Below, in pieces: positions 18,607-30,781 of a stretch of 64,000 nucleotides of DNA (the stretch's first letter is position 1; each line of letters begins with the position of its first letter). The notes under the pieces were generated by a model. That model was not told the DNA's origin, searched no databases, and saw nothing but the letters and a program-made list of their open reading frames with translations. The DNA comes from Bidens hawaiensis. Taxonomy: Eukaryota; Streptophyta; Magnoliopsida; Asterales; Asteraceae. The stretch spans positions 1,178,001 through 1,242,000 of the forward strand of contig JAIQDT010000301.1 in the NCBI GenBank assembly GCA_021521415.1. Reading direction: 5' to 3'. A program made the position numbers and the translations under genes.

Positions 18607-21600
18607 TTAGGAGACGTTGCTGGCAGAAGCCATGTTCTGAAAGAGGTGTGGGTATTTCATGCGCATCTGGTCTTCTCTTTCCCAAGTGAATTCAGGCCCA
18701 CGCCTCGAGTTCCATTGAACCTTTACTAACTTGATTCTGCTTCTGCGCAACTTTTGTTCTTTCCAATCGGTTACTGCTATAGGTTCTTCTACGAAGTGCA
18801 GCTGTTTGTCGATGTGAATCTCTTCCAACGGCAAAATCAACGTTTCGTCAGATAGGCACTTTTTGAGGTTGGACACATGAAACGTATCATGAACTCCACT
18901 GAGTTCGGCGGGTAAACGGAGTTTATAAGCAACCGGACCGATCCTTTCCAGGATCTCAAATGGTCCAATGTAGCGCGGATTCAACTTTCCTCGCTTGCCG
19001 AAACGGGGGACTCCTTTCCATGGAGAGACTTTCAAAAGTACTTTATCCCCTACTTGAAATTCCAATGGTTTCCTTCGCACATCTGCGTAGCTCTTCTGTC
19101 TATCGCGCGCTGTCTTAAGGCGATCCCTTATCTGAAAAATCTTGTCTGTTGTTTCTTGGATCAATTCTGGACCAGTCATTTGCTTGTCACCCACTTCAGC
19201 CCAGCACAGTGGGGATCTACACTTGCGCCCATACAAAGCTTCGAACGGCGCAGCCTTAATGCTTGTGTGATAGCTATTGTTGTAAGAAAATTCAACCAAT
19301 GGGAGGTGAGTATCCCAGCTACCTCCGAAATCGATTGCGCACGCGCGTAGCATATCTTCCAATGTCTGGATTGTTCGCTCGCTTTGCCCATCCGTTTGAG
19401 GATGATAAGCTGTACTCATATCAAGGCGAGTACCTAGAGCTCCTTGTAACGATCTCCAAAACCTTGATGTGAACCGACTATCTCTATCAGAAATGATGGA
19501 CACTGGGACTCCATGTTTTGAAACTACTTCTCGAATATACAATCTGGCTAACTTTTCCATCTTATCGGTTTCCTTGATCGGCAGGAAGTGCGCTGACTTA
19601 GTTAGCCGATCTACAATAACCCAGATCGTGTCATAACCCCCAGGTGTCCTTGGCAGTTTGGTGATGAAGTCCATAGAGATTTGTTCCCACTTCCACATGG
19701 GAATTTCTGGCTGCTGAAGTAACCCCGACGGCTTCTGATATTCAGCCTTTACCTTTGAACACGTCAGGCACTTACTGACATACGTCGCGATGGCGCCTTT
19801 AAGATTGGGCCACCAATACAGCGTTTTAACATCTTGGTACATCTTGTCTGCGCCAGGATGTACGGAATACCGCGTCTTGTGAGCTTCGTTTAATACTTGC
19901 TCACGCAATCCTCCCTTGAGAGGGACCCATATGCGGTTAGCGAAATATAGATTGCCGTTCTCTTTCAGTTCCAAATTCTTAACCATACCCCCAAGGCATT
20001 CGTTTTTAACAAACTCTGGTTTCAAGGCTTCTTGCTGAGCGTCTCGGATGCGGGTAGAGAGATCTGCGTGAATGGTCAACCTTAGAGCCTTGACTCGTAG
20101 CGTTTTTATTCGCTCCTTCCTACTTAGCGCGTCTGCTACCACATTCGCCTTTCCAGGGTGGTACTTGATTTCACAATCATAATCGTTCAACAATTCAACC
20201 CATCTTCGTTGCCTCATGTTTAAATCCTTTTGATCAAATATATGTTGAAGGCTCTTGTGATCCGTAAAGATTACACACTTTGTACCATAGAGGTAATGGC
20301 GCCAAATCTTTAGCGCGAAGACAACCGCTCCAAGTTCTAAATCATGCGTTGTGTAGTTCTTTTCATTGGTCTTGAGTTGGCGCGAGGCATACGCTATGAC
20401 TTTGTCTCGCTGCATAAGGACACATCCGAGTCCTTGATGTGAAGCGTCGCAGTAAACGACGATGTCATCCGTCCCCTCGGGCAGAGACAAAATTGGCGCA
20501 CTACATAACTTCTGTTTCAACATTTGAAATGCTGTTTCCTGATTTTCGCCCCAAACAAACTTCTTGTCTTTCTGAGTTAGCGCGGTCAGAGGTAGAGCTA
20601 TTTTGGAGAAGTTCTCAATGAAGCGTCGATAGTAGCCAGCTAGCCCTAGGAATTGCCTCACCTCAGTTGGGGTTTTTGGCGCTTCCCAGTTTTCGATGGC
20701 CTTGACTTTAGAAGGATCAACGTGTATTCCTTTCTCGTTTACAACGTGACCGAGAAAATGAACTTCTCTAAGCCAAAACTCACATTTGGAAAACTTCGCA
20801 TACAACTTTTCTTTCCTCAACAATTCCAAAATCAATCTCAGGTGTTGCTCATGCTCGGCCTTGGTCCGAGAGTAAATCAGAATATCATCTATAAACACAA
20901 TCACAAACTTGTCCAAGTATGGTTTGCACACGCGGTTCATCAGATCCATGAATACAGCCGGCGCATTAGTTAGCCCGAAAGGCATCACTAAGAACTCATA
21001 ATGGCCGTATCTAGTTCGGAAGGCTGTTTTCGGCACATCTTCCTCATGGACCCTAAGTTGGTGGTATCCGGACCGTAGATCTATCTTCGAATAATAACTG
21101 GATCCTTGCAACTGGTCAAATAGGTCGTCAATCCTCGGTAAGGGGTACCGATTTTTGACTGTCAGCTTATTCAGCTCCCTGTAGTCAATACACATTCTGA
21201 ACGAACCATCCTTCTTCTTAACAAACAGTACTGGAGCTCCCCAAGGTGAAAAGCTTGGGCGTATGAAACCCTTATCCAATAGTTCCTGTAACTGATTGGA
21301 TAGCTCTTGCATCTCAGATGGAGCTAGTCGATAAGGCGCTCGAGCTACTGGCGCAGCTCCTGGGACTAAATCAATACGAAACTCTACTTGTCGCGGCTGC
21401 GGTAATCCGGGCAAATCTTCAGGAAAAACTTCTGGAAATTCGCGCACTACTGGTAAGTCTTCAATTCTTCGCTCATCACCTTTCTTCTCTACTACATGCG
21501 CCAGGAAGGCGTAGCACCCTTTCCTTAGGCACTTACGCGCCTTTAGGCACGAAATCAGTTTCGTCGCAACTCCCCTTCTTTCCCCTTGAATTACCAAGGT

Positions 21601-23049
21601 TTCTCCGTTCAACAGTGGGATCCGAACCTGCTTCTCATGGCAAATAACTTCCGCGCGGTTCTCGACTAACCACTCCATACCTACCACAATGTCAAAACTT
21701 CCCAAGTCTATTGGCAACAAATTAATATTGAACCCGTGACCTCCCATGACTATTACACATTCTTCAGTTCTTTCGTTCGCGCATAACTGCCTACCATTGG
21801 CTAGTTCTATAGTATAAGGCGTGTCTAGCCTACTGGTTGCTAAGCCTAGGGAGTTTTTAAACTCAGCAGATATAAAACTTAGGTCAGCGCCAGTATCAAA
21901 TAAGACAGATGCAAAATGTCCGTTAAGCAAAAACGTACCGGTTACCACATTCGGCTCTTCTTTAGCTTCGCCTGCGCCGATCACAAAAGCTCTCCCGCGA
22001 GCTTGGTTCCCCTTTTGCGGGCAATCCCGACTAAAATGCCCTGGCTTTCCGCATGCGTAGCAGTTGTCACTGGCTCCAGCTTCTCTGACACGGCAATTCA
22101 TCGTCTTGTGCCCTGGTCTGCCACATTTGGCACATTCGATTCTTGCGCATTCACCCTCGTGGTGGTACTTGCATTTGTTGCACCATGGGCGAGGCCCGCT
22201 GTATCCTTTTCGTGGTGGCTCCGCGGCCTGAATCGCGTAAACCCTTGCGCTTTCCTGTTTCTTGAACGGTGGCTGCTTGGAGTCGGACCCTCGGTGGTGA
22301 GAGTTCCATTTCCTCTTGGGATCAGAGGTTCGCTGCTCGGTTCCGCGCGTAGTTAACAAACCCGCACGGACCGTATCCCTTGTAAGGGTGATGGCCCGCG
22401 CTACCGCCTCATCAAAGGTTGGAGGCGCTGCGGCGTTGAGCGGAACCCTAACAACAGGAGGTAACCCAAAAATATACCTCTCGATCTTCTTTTCCTCCGT
22501 GTTTGCCATATCTGGCACCAACTGGCAAAGTTCGTTGAACCGGTTGTTGTAGGCGTCGATATCCGTTCCTACCATGGTGTGGTTCCAGAATTCCTGTTGT
22601 AGGCTCTGGATTTCTGCGCGAGAGCAGAACTTTCTCATCAACATCTCCTTCAGTTCCTCCCAGGTCTTGTGGAGAGCAACTTCTCGCCCCAATGTTTTCG
22701 TTTGAAGCTTCCACCAAGACGAAGCTGCTTCCTGGAACATGCAGGTCGCGTAAAGGACCTTCTGGTTCTCACTACATCCGCTAATGGAGAGAACTGTCTC
22801 CATCTTGTCAATCCAGTTGTAGAGCCCAATGGCCCCTTCGGTTCCCTTGAATGGCCAAGGCTTACAGGCCATGAATGTCTTATAGGAGCATCCTTTGTCC
22901 AAGGCTCCTGATTCGGGATCTGGGGTCTCATTCTGACGACCCTGACTTGATTCGGCCTTGCTGGCCTCATGTGTCGCAATCGCTTGCGCGATTATTTCCG
23001 CGAGTTCCTCGGGTGTCATGGTAATTCCTTTGGCTTTAGTTGGAGGCAT
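18607..23049 (-). CDS. Element B Gag-Pol polyprotein
   Basis: One open frame encodes the whole replication set. I chose the start MPPTKAKG at 23049; the frame is open 18 codons further upstream to 23103. Counting from that upstream end, visible domains are capsid-type gag (about 80-290), two or more CCHC-type knuckles ([14 protein letters not shown] and [14 protein letters not shown], about 309-361), aspartic protease ([11 protein letters not shown], about 400), reverse transcriptase ([20 protein letters not shown] and [10 protein letters not shown], about 738), RNase H ([10 protein letters not shown], about 884), and integrase with zinc domain, catalytic Asp (SMDFITKLP, about 1145), Asp (IISDRDSRF) and Glu ([12 protein letters not shown]). 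The C terminus ([20 protein letters not shown]) resembles a chromodomain, which in this group guides integration to heterochromatin. No stop or frameshift is seen, so this element may be autonomous. Confidence 0.96.
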   Translation of the reverse strand: MPPTKAKGITMTPEELAEIIAQAIATHEASKAESSQGRQNETPDPESGALDKGCSYKTFMACKPWPFKGTEGAIGLYNWIDKMETVLSISGCSENQKVLYATCMFQEAASSWWKLQTKTLGREVALHKTWEELKEMLMRKFCSRAEIQSLQQEFWNHTMVGTDIDAYNNRFNELCQLVPDMANTEEKKIERYIFGLPPVVRVPLNAAAPPTFDEAVARAITLTRDTVRAGLLTTRGTEQRTSDPKRKWNSHHRGSDSKQPPFKKQESARVYAIQAAEPPRKGYSGPRPWCNKCKYHHEGECARIECAKCGRPGHKTMNCRVREAGASDNCYACGKPGHFSRDCPQKGNQARGRAFVIGAGEAKEEPNVVTGTFLLNGHFASVLFDTGADLSFISAEFKNSLGLATSRLDTPYTIELANGRQLCANERTEECVIVMGGHGFNINLLPIDLGSFDIVVGMEWLVENRAEVICHEKQVRIPLLNGETLVIQGERRGVATKLISCLKARKCLRKGCYAFLAHVVEKKGDERRIEDLPVVREFPEVFPEDLPGLPQPRQVEFRIDLVPGAAPVARAPYRLAPSEMQELSNQLQELLDKGFIRPSFSPWGAPVLFVKKKDGSFRMCIDYRELNKLTVKNRYPLPRIDDLFDQLQGSSYYSKIDLRSGYHQLRVHEEDVPKTAFRTRYGHYEFLVMPFGLTNAPAVFMDLMNRVCKPYLDKFVIVFIDDILIYSRTKAEHEQHLRLILELLRKEKLYAKFSKCEFWLREVHFLGHVVNEKGIHVDPSKVKAIENWEAPKTPTEVRQFLGLAGYYRRFIENFSKIALPLTALTQKDKKFVWGENQETAFQMLKQKLCSAPILSLPEGTDDIVVYCDASHQGLGCVLMQRDKVIAYASRQLKTNEKNYTTHDLELGAVVFALKIWRHYLYGTKCVIFTDHKSLQHIFDQKDLNMRQRRWVELLNDYDCEIKYHPGKANVVADALSRKERIKTLRVKALRLTIHADLSTRIRDAQQEALKPEFVKNECLGGMVKNLELKENGNLYFANRIWVPLKGGLREQVLNEAHKTRYSVHPGADKMYQDVKTLYWWPNLKGAIATYVSKCLTCSKVKAEYQKPSGLLQQPEIPMWKWEQISMDFITKLPRTPGGYDTIWVIVDRLTKSAHFLPIKETDKMEKLARLYIREVVSKHGVPVSIISDRDSRFTSRFWRSLQGALGTRLDMSTAYHPQTDGQSERTIQTLEDMLRACAIDFGGSWDTHLPLVEFSYNNSYHTSIKAAPFEALYGRKCRSPLCWAEVGDKQMTGPELIQETTDKIFQIRDRLKTARDRQKSYADVRRKPLEFQVGDKVLLKVSPWKGVPRFGKRGKLNPRYIGPFEILERIGPVAYKLRLPAELSGVHDTFHVSNLKKCLSDETLILPLEEIHIDKQLHFVEEPIAVTDWKEQKLRRSRIKLVKVQWNSRRGPEFTWEREDQMRMKYPHLFQNMASASNVS

Positions 23050-23253
23050 TCTCGCTTTAAAAGAGTGGAAATATATTAAACTTAGCGCATGTACTCTGAG
23101 CACATAATGTTATCATTATTTACTAGACAGTGTGACCCGTGTTCCTAAGTGTGTGTATAGTTTCTTTTGAAAATATTTTCTTTGAAAAATATTTCATGCG
23201 ATTCCCCAACGGTTATAGTCTAGGTTAAAACTTCTTTTCCTAGTTCGCTATAA

Positions 23254-23270
23254 CCTGGCTCTGATACCAA
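23254..23270 (-). other. Element B primer-binding site (tRNA-iMet type)
   Basis: Minus strand TTGGTATCAGAGCCAGG lies three bases inside the 5' LTR. TGGTATCAGAGC is the classic complement of the plant initiator tRNA-Met 3' end. Confidence 0.9.
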
Positions 23271-23273
23271 TCT

Positions 23274-25458
23274 TGTCACACCCGGCCCTGAGCGGCGGAA
23301 ACAGCCGGGCGCGCGCGAGTGGGAATTGATACTTAAGCACGGGCCATTGCAAACATTCAAAGTAAGATTTTCATTGCGCATGAAAAGTTTAATACAAATA
23401 CATTACATTGTTTAAAAATTACATAAAAACATCCAAGTATAAAATTGTTGAAGATTTCCAAGCCATATCCCCTTGCGCGGCGGGAACAACCACGCGCATC
23501 GAAGGGATAGAACTAAAATCTTCCAAAAAGCTAGTTTAGATGTTCAGCGTGAGGTGCTCTAAGTGTGACTCCATGCGCTACCTAATTATCTCCTGAAAGA
23601 CACGTAAAAACATTTGAATCAGTATAAACTGAGTGAGTTCACAAGTTTTTGCAACTTGATAAATCGTATTGCATCATAATCATTCTGAAACATAATTCTG
23701 GTAGCATCATTAAAACACATGCTTGGTAAAACATAGTTCTATCAACATATTCTGATAAAATCGTTCCGCGGTTTACGCGCGAACATTTCTGGGAACTGTG
23801 CTCGTCTATGCAAAGTGGCGCTGCCACTACGAGCTAAAATAAGTAATACCGTCCCGCGGGTTACGCGCGAACGTTTCAGGAAAATGTGCTCGTCCATGCA
23901 AAGTGGCGCTGCCACTACGAGCTAATCAATAATTCCGTCCCGCGGGTTACGCGCGGACGTTGTGCCGGAAAACAAGGCGCTCGTCCATGCAAAGAGGCGC
24001 GACCCCTACGAGCGGGCTCAAACCCATAGTACTGCCCCATGACCATACTAGGCACTCGTCCATGCAAAGAGGTGCGACCCCTACGAGTGGGTGGATCAAA
24101 CCAGCAGTCCCTACCCTTAGAGTTCCAATGGTAAAGTGATCACTTACTCGAGTTCTAGCGCACATACATCGAAAACCTTAGATAACCGTTTGCATTACTC
24201 ATCATGAAACATAACTTAAACACATAATCGCTTGCATAGCTTGTAAGTATACCATGATAAAACATTATTTAAGTACGTGTCCCTCGCCCCGAAAACAGTT
24301 TAAAAATAGTGAAAACAGTGAAAATAGGGGCTGTGAGACTCACCTGAGGTTCTTGTTAAGGGATTAATCGAGATTCGGGTTTTCTTGGTGTTGGCCTCGG
24401 AATCGAAGGTCTAGTAACAGGATCGGAGCTGGAAACAACGGATGCTTGGGAGAGGATTAGTGCAAGTTTGTAGTTCTTTGAAGTGTGTTTTGGGTGATAA
24501 TTTAGGTTACAAATTTATAGGCAAACTCAAGGGAACACAATCCCTTGCTTTAGGGGATTGAAATCTTTTCATATCTAGGTGTAATGATGATAAAGTATGG
24601 AAATTATTATTGTTTATTGTTTACTTAAAAGTGAAGGAGTGGATAAAAGATCTTGATTTGATTTGGACAGGACATGCAGGTCTGGGGTTGGTGAGAATAG
24701 GGTGGCTGACAGTTGACTTTTCGTGTTACAGTGTGCTTTTTCAGGTACTTTTGTCAGTGTACAGTAAAAAGTGGAAAATCTCTGAAATACGCTACTGTTT
24801 CCTTTTGGGCGGGAGTAATCTCCTTATGTCTGGAGAATAGACTAAGTGTTCTGTGCGCATCACTTTGTGCGCATAGCTTTCTGCGTGAAGGACATTTCTT
24901 TGCTGCGGGTAGGTGCGTAACCTTCTCGCAGTTAGGGACATTGAGTTTCATTTGTAGATTCTCCAGGGGGTCTTGGTATTTCAACATAGTGATCAGTCAT
25001 GTTGAAGTCAATTCCATCTTGGAGCTTCAGACAAACTAGCTCTCAATGTTCCCGCCATGCGGGGAGGTTAGTTCCCTTCCGCACGCGCATAAACGATTTA
25101 GGATGCACCCGCCTTAGCATCATGCGGGATGGTCAACCCATAGACAACATAACGTTAAGTTACATGAAAACATAAAGCCAAAACATTCACGCATGGCGCA
25201 TATAACATATGCTCACGCTGGTTCTTAACATGGTGCGCTCGCGCAGGGCGCACATAACAGATGCACGCGCTGACTAACATGGCGCGCTCGCGCAGGGCGC
25301 ACATAACAAATGCACGCGCTGACTAATATGGCGCGCTCGCGCAGGGCGCACATAACAAATGCACGCGCTGACTTATATGGCGCGCTTAATATTCACAATC
25401 ACCTAATTATTAGGTTGATTACTTAGTTTAAGGGGTTGGGAATTTACTGGGTGTCACA
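23274..25458 (-). repeat. Element B 5' LTR
   Basis: This 2185-bp LTR drives the polyprotein; the TATAAATTT motif is at 24520-24511 on the minus strand. It is nearly identical to the 3' LTR and is bounded outside by ACTAG (25459-25463). Confidence 0.92.
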
Positions 25459-25485
25459 ACTAGTCTTGCTATAGCAAGCACCCAT
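25459..25485 (-). pseudogene. First nine codons of the split host gene (MGACYSKTS)
   Basis: On the minus strand ATG at 25485 begins MGACYSKTS and then runs straight into element B within the target duplication. Joined in thought across the element and one copy of ACTAG, the frame continues with SPTSPSP at 16382, exactly in frame, which shows this is the true start. Gly2 with Cys4 is the usual signature of N-myristoylation followed by palmitoylation, so the intact protein would be attached to membranes. The upstream flank would hold its promoter. Confidence 0.82.
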
Positions 25486-25927
25486 TTTTAGTAAAGAAGG
25501 TTGTGAAAGAAGCAGAGGGTTTAGCTTAGTGAAGGAGAAATAATAATAATAATAATGTGATTGATAGTCGTTGGGTTTTAAATTAGGAATAGATTAGAAT
25601 TGAATTTTGACTGTTGAAAAGTAGCCGTTGTCAAATAAACGAACTTATACTTTCTTTTCTTAAAGGGTGTCAGGTGTAACGTTTTTAAAAACTTCTATAC
25701 ATGCCACTCAACTTATATAAATTTCAAAATGACCACATAATTCTATCGTTTTGATCATTTTATTTGGAGATTTAAGATAAATATATCTAATATTTCCAGG
25801 ATAACTCACTTATCTTCTAAATTTTAACCTTTGTCTGTCGTTACATAACTTGTTACCTGTTTATATTCTATTTCGATATAAATACTACTCTTTAGTGAGA
25901 AAAAGGTGTTCGATTTTATCATAGAAA
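25486..25927 (-). promoter_or_regulatory. 5' flank and probable promoter of the split host gene
   Basis: This stretch lies directly upstream of the MGACYS start codon. It contains an (AAT)n microsatellite at 25538-25556 (about 55-70 bp before the ATG), probably in the 5' leader, and a TATATAAG on the minus strand near 25719-25712 that could be the TATA box. No coding frame is seen. Confidence 0.4.
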
Positions 25928-25935
25928 CCTTCAAA

Positions 25936-26292
25936 CAAGGTCGGCCCTAGGGGACTGGGTGGTCGACGATTCCCGGCTCAACACCCCAATAGGCCCGAAT
26001 TTTTTTTAAAGTCATATGTATTTTTATTAAACACAATATGTAAATTTAATATTTAAAGTCAATTATATAACCAATAGCTCTCAATATGATAAATGGTTAT
26101 TACTCCCAACCAAAAGGTTATGGGTTTTATTCTCATTTGAGACATGTTTAATCAACCCAAATTATAACCAAATAAGTCTATATAAAAATTAAATTTTTTA
26201 AATTAACAAAATACTTATTTTACTTGAGGCACAAAAAAGTTTTCGCCTTCTACTCAATTTTTTTTTTGCCTTCTCGTAGCCTGCCGGCCCTG
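25936..26292. mobile_element. hAT-type MITE, copy 2
   Basis: The 357-bp element starts CAAGGTCGGCC and ends GCCGGCCCTG (reverse complement CAGGGCCGGC). A perfect 8-bp duplication, CCTTCAAA, flanks it at 25928-25935 and 26293-26300. It is related to the 3030-3387 element in inverted orientation and has no coding capacity. It lies about 450 bp upstream of the host gene start, near its promoter. Confidence 0.87.
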
Positions 26293-26300
26293 CCTTCAAA

Positions 26301-28282
26301 CAACTGGAATGTAGATTTATTGAATGATATGTGAGATAGTTCATTACTATAATAAATATTAAGTTAACTATTATGGCATATTTTGTTGTCATATTCACGA
26401 ACTAATTTAAACATGTTAATGTGAATAAGCAGATCCATTTACAGCCTATCAAAATACGCATTTGAAAAACAATAATTTAAATATAAAGTTTGATGAATGT
26501 CTTAATATCTCATTGTTAAATCATTTAATGATTATAGACTATAATAGTAGCTATTTTATTTTTAAATGAATTAACTTTTTGTAGTTGATATTTCCTTTTG
26601 GCTTTATAAAATTCGATATGTAGGCAGAGAATTAGAAAAATTTCGGTACTTTTGGGTAAGAAGTGTAAAGGGGTGTAAGTGTAACTTTGATAGTTTTAAA
26701 AACAATTGGGAGATACAACGGTCATCTTGGGATAGAAAAGGCAAAAGGAATCAGCATCGCATGTGGGTCGTGGATCTGGTCTTTAGTTTAGTATTCTCGG
26801 TCTGTTTTATCCGACAATTTTATTCTTTCTTTTAATCAATCAATTATATTTTGAACATTTTTTAATACGTTGTTATAAACTACAATATTTCATCATAAAC
26901 TTTTGTTCCAAATAAATTATTATGTGTTGAAAGAGAGTGTTTAGTTTCAAATATGATTTAAAAGTTACAGATTTAAAAAGGCATTTGATTTCAAAATCTT
27001 AAAAAGTTAAGGTAAAGTAAGCATACTTTTACAGTTTTTGTAATAAGTATATAAAGTGGCACGTGAGTTCAATTTGTGTGAAATCGTTCACATGAATAAC
27101 CTATAATAAAAATTGGAAGTGTGGCTTTTCCTTTTAAGATATTGAGTTTGATTTGGAGATTGTGACTTCTTTATTGTATTGTCATTTTCTAGTGATGTGA
27201 CTATGAATGCTTGTTTCTAAACCAATAACGTGGGCATGCCAAAAATAAGAATAAACACATTTTCACCGGCTTGTGTCGGTTAAAACCTTTTTATTCATGA
27301 GATCTTGTTAGTCGGAGCCTTGTTACACCAAACCATGTTGGTCCAAACGGCACTAGTCAAAGCCACGCATAGACTGGTTAAAAGCATAGACCAGGCTACC
27401 ACCAGTATGCCACCAAAAATGTGGTGTGGCAAACAAGAGGTTAATACTTAATTGTGACATGGTCCACATGGATGTTCCTCGTTCACAATCCTGACAAGTC
27501 TTCAAGTTATTCTTGGTTGAGACAAGTCATATACTTATTTTTCAACAAATCTCAACTCACTCGTAGCTCTACTACATGTATGAGCGTGACATTCACGCAT
27601 GTGCTCCTACAAGCATTTACCAAATTAGTGTTCTACATTATATGATAAAAAAATACGTAATCTTACTCCGAAGCGTTATATGAAAAATACTTAATCTTAC
27701 TCTAAAGCAGGGTTTGGAAATAAACAACTCAGGTGTACCTATAGCAATAGGAATACAAGATGCATGTCTAGCTACATCTTATCCATGCCATTGTTTGTAT
27801 AAAGTTTAAACACACGATATGCATGTCTACACCAACTTATCCACATTATTATTGGACATTAGGTTTTATACTATGAGCCCACTGGCCCATTAGGTATTTA
27901 GAGCTTGCATTTCGTTCACTATATATTCTAATGGATTGCTCAGCACTAACCAATCAACTATTTAACTTTTATCTACATGGGGTTTCAGCCTCATAATTCT
28001 TGCCTATTTCTTTTTTTCTGCTTTTCGTCCTGCCCTTGGGACTCCTATACGCTATTGCTTTTTCGGTCATCATCTAAGATCTCTCATGTTCTTTTTTATT
28101 CTATTTTATTCCTCCATTAATAAGAAATCATTTTTTGTTACCTTATTTTACCTTTGAAAGTTTTTCTAAACAAAAAGTTAAAAACCTCAAGATTGCCAGC
28201 AATCCCACGAGCAAAACCAACCCTTCATCGGTGCTTGCAGTTTTTACCTACATACTTCTTTTTCATAGAAGTTTAGGCTTCT
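26301..28282. other. Host intergenic DNA
   Basis: AT-rich sequence in which I recognise no gene. The part at 27240-27430 has balanced composition and many CCA/TGG words and the part at 27950-28240 is T-rich, but neither has a convincing frame or splice structure. It ends at the CAGAT target duplication of element A2 (28283-28287). Confidence 0.5.
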
Positions 28283-28287
28283 CAGAT

Positions 28288-29264
28288 TGAAGAGGTAGGT
28301 CCAAGCAGAGCCCAGTTGGACCCGCAAGACTCACCTTGAAGAGGGACGTCTGCGCAGAAACCAACTGGATCCGCAGGACCCACCATGCTCAGAGACGTGA
28401 CGTCCTTACGCGCAGTACGCAAGCTGTTCCCGCAGGAAATGCCTCCCAATGGTGAAGGACTCCGCCTGTTCCCGCAGCTTCGGATACAAGCCATCAGGGA
28501 AGGCCACCCGCGCAGCAAGGCTACACGCACAAGGCACTTAGCTCTCAATCACTCAGTGTCACCTGAAGGAATGAGCAAAGCCGGGAACAATCCCGCACAA
28601 GGGCGGGAGGGGGAATACTCCCGCCCAAATAAGCCAGTCCGTACGATACGGGAAGATCTTCTGTACTGTACCTGACGAGGTATGGGCAAAAGATCTGACT
28701 AAAGATACGACAGCTTATTGACAACAGTATGGCGAGCAGCATGCTCCTGTACTGTATGTCACTATTAGCCGCTGCCTTCTCACCAACTACTGCCATACCA
28801 CGTGCATAGCCGGCAGTTGGTGGAAAAGGAATAGTACACAGCAGGCCTGGTCACTATCAGCCGCTGCCTACCCACCAACTACCAGCAGGGCACGTGCGTA
28901 GGCCACTGTTGGTGGAACAGGAATACTGTTGCAGCCGGCCACACCTCCTTGGAAACCTACCTTCGGCTATAAATACCACAAATGGTATGACCATCTCATC
29001 TTAACATATCTTATCATATTATACCTGATATCTGCTCTAGCAATCTCTTAATATACATTTATATTTAAAGAGCAATCTAGTCTGATTCTCACGCCGGAGG
29101 GTGGTCACAAGGAGGAACCCCCCCTTCTCAGTGACAAGCTCACGGTGTCTGTTTTGCAGGTTATCAGAAGAACCATCTTTACCGGGTCTAACCCCTCGTG
29201 GGAAACATCTATCTAACCCCCAGGTTACCCGTAATCTGCCCGGGGTCTGGTTAGTGTTTCTTCA
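28288..29264 (+). repeat. Element A2 5' LTR
   Basis: This 977-bp LTR begins TGAAGAGG and ends TTCA. A TATAAATA box at 28968-28975 marks the probable start of gag transcription about 300 bp before the LTR end. Confidence 0.92.
28968..28975 (+). promoter_or_regulatory. TATA box of the A2 5' LTR
   Basis: TATAAATA follows CTTCGGC and is conserved in all four A-family LTRs in the window (also 37469-37476 and, on the minus strand, 3851-3844 and 12322-12315), which supports it as the U3 promoter core. Confidence 0.65.
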
Positions 29265-29282
29265 TTGGCGCCATCCGTGCAT
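29265..29282 (+). other. Element A2 primer-binding site
   Basis: TTGGCGCCATCCGTGCAT immediately follows the LTR, identical to the A1 site. Needed in cis for reverse transcription and kept intact although the element has no RT of its own. Confidence 0.78.
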
Positions 29283-29323
29283 AAAGCTAGAACATTTTTC
29301 TCCAGTTTTTTCAAACTTCTAAG

Positions 29324-30781
29324 ATGGTTAAAGAAACTCCGGTAACCACAACCCCAGCTACTGGGGGGAATACCGGCTACACAGTCTTTACAAACACTAC
29401 CCCGGTTACCCAAGCCGGGGCAAGTGAAGTAAATTTTACAAACACTACCCCAGTTACCCAAGCTGGGGCAAGTGCAGTAAATAATCGCTCACTGGGATTC
29501 ACCGATACCCAGTTAGAGAAACGAAGGCTCCCCCGCCAAACACTCGATGAAGTTAAGGCATGGGCGGAGGCACGTCAGAAGGAATTCCAAGCTGAGTTGG
29601 ACGAACGCTTGCGTTCCGTCCAACAGGCTGACGAATTCGAAGAATACTTGGACGATGACTCGGAGGAATCCGACTCCGACGCGAACCCTCGCCATAGGGC
29701 AAAAGGGAAGCGTAAGGAAACGGACTCCCAATCGAGAAGGCATTTTGGAGAAGCCTTCAAACCAATAAACACAGGTGGAAGTCCACGTGACTTCTCCAAA
29801 ACATTCAGACCAAACGTTGCAAATGCGGGAACGTCCAAATTTGCAAGGGACATTGCGGAAGCAATCGCCCCAAAAAGTGCCAAACAAATGTCAAGCATAG
29901 GCACATATGATGGTATATCTGACCCAGATGATCATTTGAACAGATTCATAGCGGGGGCAACCGTTAGTAGTTGGACGGAACCTACGTGGTGTTACATGTT
30001 CCAAATGACGCTTGTGGGGGCTGCTAGAGCGTGGTTCGATCGTCTACCGGTTAACCACATCTACGACTGGGCAGACTTCCAACAGAAGTTTAGCCAACAC
30101 TTCAGCCAGCAAAGAAAATATACCGAGGAGCAATGGACAATCCTCAAATGCATTCGAGAGGAAGATGAATATTTGCTAGACTTCATCACTCGCTTCAACT
30201 CGAAGAAGCTAAGTCTGGGTAACATTAGCGAAGATCTTGTTCGCGCTGCTTTTATTCAGGGCGCGAACGACCCAGAGCTCATCCGCACCTTAACGGGTAA
30301 AGATGGCATGCCATCCACATGGGATGCCATCATGACAGCAGCTAAACGCTTTGCGGAAACGGAGAAGCAACTGGGTAGAGATCTCCCACAGAGCACAAAC
30401 CTCTACACCCAGAAAACAAGGGAAGACAACGTCCTTACCGCCCGATTAAACAAAAAGCGAAAGCTAGGCATTTGGCAGTCAAGGGTACACTTTGACACCT
30501 CATCCGGCTTGCAACATCGGTTAGGCGGAAGGGATAACGTACGGTCGAACCAGAACTCCAGATGGACGCCACTCACCAAAAGCGTCACCGAGATATTCGC
30601 CACAGAGGAGCTCCCATGGCCAAAGCCTCCAATAATCCGACATCGTCACAATGCTGATCGGAGCAAATACTGTGACTTTCACAGGACAAAAGGCCACAAC
30701 ACTGAAGAATGCATAGACGTAAAGGACATGGTCGAAGCATTTGTCAGAGATGGGACGCTCGCACACCTCGTGGCGCAATGA
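29324..30781 (+). CDS. Element A2 Gag (485 residues, intact)
   Basis: ATG at 29324 is the first after the primer site, and the frame stays open to TGA at 30779-30781. The N-terminal part has a duplicated TPVTQAGAS motif, then an acidic/basic region, then the retrotransposon capsid domain (about residues 185-330, with IGTYDGISDPDDHLNRF and GAARAWFDRLP), and near residue 450 a zinc-knuckle-like CDFHRTKGHNTEEC. Gag packages element RNA into virus-like particles in the cytoplasm. Compared with A1, the positions of A1's two gag stops are CAA and CAG here. The frame closes just after the knuckle, so this element specifies Gag alone rather than Gag-Pol. Gag from this copy might serve related elements or itself. 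Confidence 0.93.
   Translation: MVKETPVTTTPATGGNTGYTVFTNTTPVTQAGASEVNFTNTTPVTQAGASAVNNRSLGFTDTQLEKRRLPRQTLDEVKAWAEARQKEFQAELDERLRSVQQADEFEEYLDDDSEESDSDANPRHRAKGKRKETDSQSRRHFGEAFKPINTGGSPRDFSKTFRPNVANAGTSKFARDIAEAIAPKSAKQMSSIGTYDGISDPDDHLNRFIAGATVSSWTEPTWCYMFQMTLVGAARAWFDRLPVNHIYDWADFQQKFSQHFSQQRKYTEEQWTILKCIREEDEYLLDFITRFNSKKLSLGNISEDLVRAAFIQGANDPELIRTLTGKDGMPSTWDAIMTAAKRFAETEKQLGRDLPQSTNLYTQKTREDNVLTARLNKKRKLGIWQSRVHFDTSSGLQHRLGGRDNVRSNQNSRWTPLTKSVTEIFATEELPWPKPPIIRHRHNADRSKYCDFHRTKGHNTEECIDVKDMVEAFVRDGTLAHLVAQ

Larger units (their letters stand above)
16388..25458 (-). mobile_element. Element B: intact young chromovirus-type Ty3/gypsy retrotransposon
   Basis: The 9071-bp element has LTRs of equal length (2185 bp) at 23274-25458 (5') and 16388-18572 (3'), each bounded by TGTCACA-type ends, and the target duplication ACTAG at 16383-16387 and 25459-25463. 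It carries a tRNA-iMet primer site, one uninterrupted polyprotein of about 1480 residues, and a polypurine tract. I found only three LTR differences by eye (G/A near 17745, C/T near 17902, C/T near 18562, with their partners), which means a very recent insertion. The long LTRs and C-terminal chromodomain-like segment suggest the Tekay/Del branch of plant chromoviruses; branch placement needs an RT tree. It sits inside exon 1 of a host gene, in the same orientation. Confidence 0.95.

Noticed and set aside
21318..22552. Plus-strand open frames opposite the element B polyprotein
   Set aside because: They are shadows of the real minus-strand gene: no domain, no start context, and codon pattern follows the other strand.
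27240..27645. Possible gene in the host DNA left of element A2
   Set aside because: Only a 63-codon frame with no domain, start context or splice sites could be found.
28282..28796. Open frames in the A2 LTR, repeated at 36759-37297
   Set aside because: Again LTR duplication explains the conservation; both strands are open by chance in a GC-richer stretch.
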